A stretch of DNA of 64,000 nucleotides from the NCBI GenBank assembly GCA_916610825.1, contig OU744446.1:21089223-21153222 (forward strand). The letters are read 5' to 3'. The first letter of the stretch is position 1. Each line of letters begins with the position of its first letter. This document shows positions 63,901 through 64,000 of this stretch, one piece after another. Made by a program: the position numbers and the translations under genes. The notes beneath the pieces were generated by a model, which saw nothing but the letters and a program-made list of their open reading frames with translations, made no database searches and was not told the DNA's origin. The stretch comes from Haliclystus octoradiatus. Its lineage: Eukaryota; Cnidaria; Staurozoa; Stauromedusae; Haliclystidae.

Positions 63901-64000
63901 GCATTGTTTTTGGTCATTTTGAACTGTTTTTGTCAAATTCGAATTCCCGAGGGAATTAAGCATTGTTTTTAATTATTATGAACTTTATTTGTCAAATTTG
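57931..64000. repeat. 6,570-bp higher-order unit, copy 2 (cut by window end)
   Basis: Matches 51,361-57,430 base for base apart from rare substitutions, for example AGCATTATTTTAGG at ~59,341 against AGCATTGTTTTAGG at ~52,771, and TTCCCTTGGG at ~59,856 against TTCCTTTGAG at ~53,286. No length change was found across the 6.07 kb present. The near identity makes this the youngest large duplication in the window. The array continues past base 64,000. Confidence 0.88.
59736..61444 (+). repeat. Type C block, 29 monomers, copy 2
   Basis: Same length as 53,166-54,874 (offset 6,570). A few monomers differ, notably near 61,050, where AAGCATTATTTTAGG and GAGCTGGTTTTG replace AAGCATTGTTTTAGG and GAGCTGTTTTTG. 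That change matches the monomer near 60,810 and suggests conversion between neighbouring monomers. Confidence 0.88.

Larger units (their letters stand above)
166..64000 (+). repeat. Satellite DNA array, 59/39-bp monomers with a central dyad
   Basis: The whole interval is head-to-tail copies of one monomer family, all in the same orientation. Parts of the 59-bp monomer in order: the dyad AATTCCC-NN-GGGAATT; AGGC or AAGC; T-rich box 1, TGTTTTTGGTCATTT; GAACTG, GGACTG or GAGCTG; T-rich box 2, TGTTTTTGTCAAATT; then CG or TG leading into the next dyad. The 39-bp form lacks about 20 bp between the boxes. GC of a typical type C monomer is 19/59, and the + strand is T-rich (25 T to 15 A). Dividing the length by a mean unit of ~55 bp gives roughly 1,100-1,200 monomers; this is an estimate, not a count. 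No gene, tRNA, rRNA or unrelated insertion was seen. Function is unknown; centromeric or heterochromatic satellite is the default expectation. Confidence 0.97.

Noticed and set aside
166-64000. CRISPR array
   Set aside because: Spaced repeats with palindromic parts look superficially similar, but there are no unique spacers: everything between dyads is itself repeated, and the genome appears eukaryotic.
166-64000. NF-kB/Rel sites (GGGAATT, AATTCCC)
   Set aside because: The half-sites are turned outward around a 2-bp centre and do not form the GGGRNNYYCC arrangement; the COE/EBF palindrome fits the spacing better.
166-64000. Telomeric or subtelomeric simple repeat
   Set aside because: No TTAGGG-like or TTAGG-like tandem motif is present; TTAGGC occurs once per A-type monomer but never in tandem.

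Overview
The window is essentially one object: a satellite DNA array of about 63.8 kb, running from base ~166 to the right edge and entered from the left through a short piece of a retroelement reverse transcriptase gene (3-167). I see no host gene, RNA gene, CRISPR array or transposon inside the array. The open frames that appear on both strands (longest 141 codons) are by-products of the repeat. The eukaryotic-style satellite, the ~32% GC monomer and a reverse transcriptase of the Penelope-like kind point to an animal nuclear genome, most likely an invertebrate. I cannot name the species.

Monomer. The array is built head to tail from one family of units in a single orientation. Most are 59 bp, many are 39 bp, and a few are 58 or 64 bp. 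Each is centred on a dyad, AATTCCC-NN-GGGAATT, followed by a T-rich box (TGTTTTTGGTCATTT). The 59-bp form has a second, related T-rich box (CTGTTTTTGTCAAATT). The two boxes look like an internal ~20-bp duplication, which explains why units differ by exactly 20 bp. Three main types can be told apart by the dyad centre and the bases after it: A (centre AT, then AGGC), B (centre GA, then AAGC) and C (centre TT, then AAGC, with GAGCTG in place of GAACTG).

Layout. 166-2,255: diverged array edge with a 477-bp duplication. 2,256-18,610 and 18,611-35,486: two collinear copies of a ~16.4-kb block differing by a few large indels, including a 932/933-bp duplication in copy 1 and a 2,840-bp duplication in copy 2. 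35,487-43,255: a third, rearranged and shortened copy. 43,256-45,788: expansion of type C. 45,789-51,360: A/B array with three tandem 157-bp units (59+39+59). 51,361-57,930 and 57,931-64,000: two copies of a 6,570-bp unit, each with a 29-monomer type C block; the second runs off the window.

Interpretation. The array appears to grow by unequal exchange at every scale (20 bp, 59 bp, 157 bp, 649 bp, 2.8 kb, 6.6 kb, 16 kb), with an old, decayed left edge and a young, homogeneous right side. The most notable feature is that the conserved dyad contains the palindrome ATTCCCNNGGGAAT, the textbook binding consensus of the metazoan COE/EBF transcription factors, with the variable bases at its two unspecified positions. 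The array could therefore hold hundreds of such sites. This is a sequence match, not evidence of binding. Monomers also carry T-tracts spaced exactly 10 bp apart, predicting bent DNA, and the 157-bp unit is close to nucleosome size.
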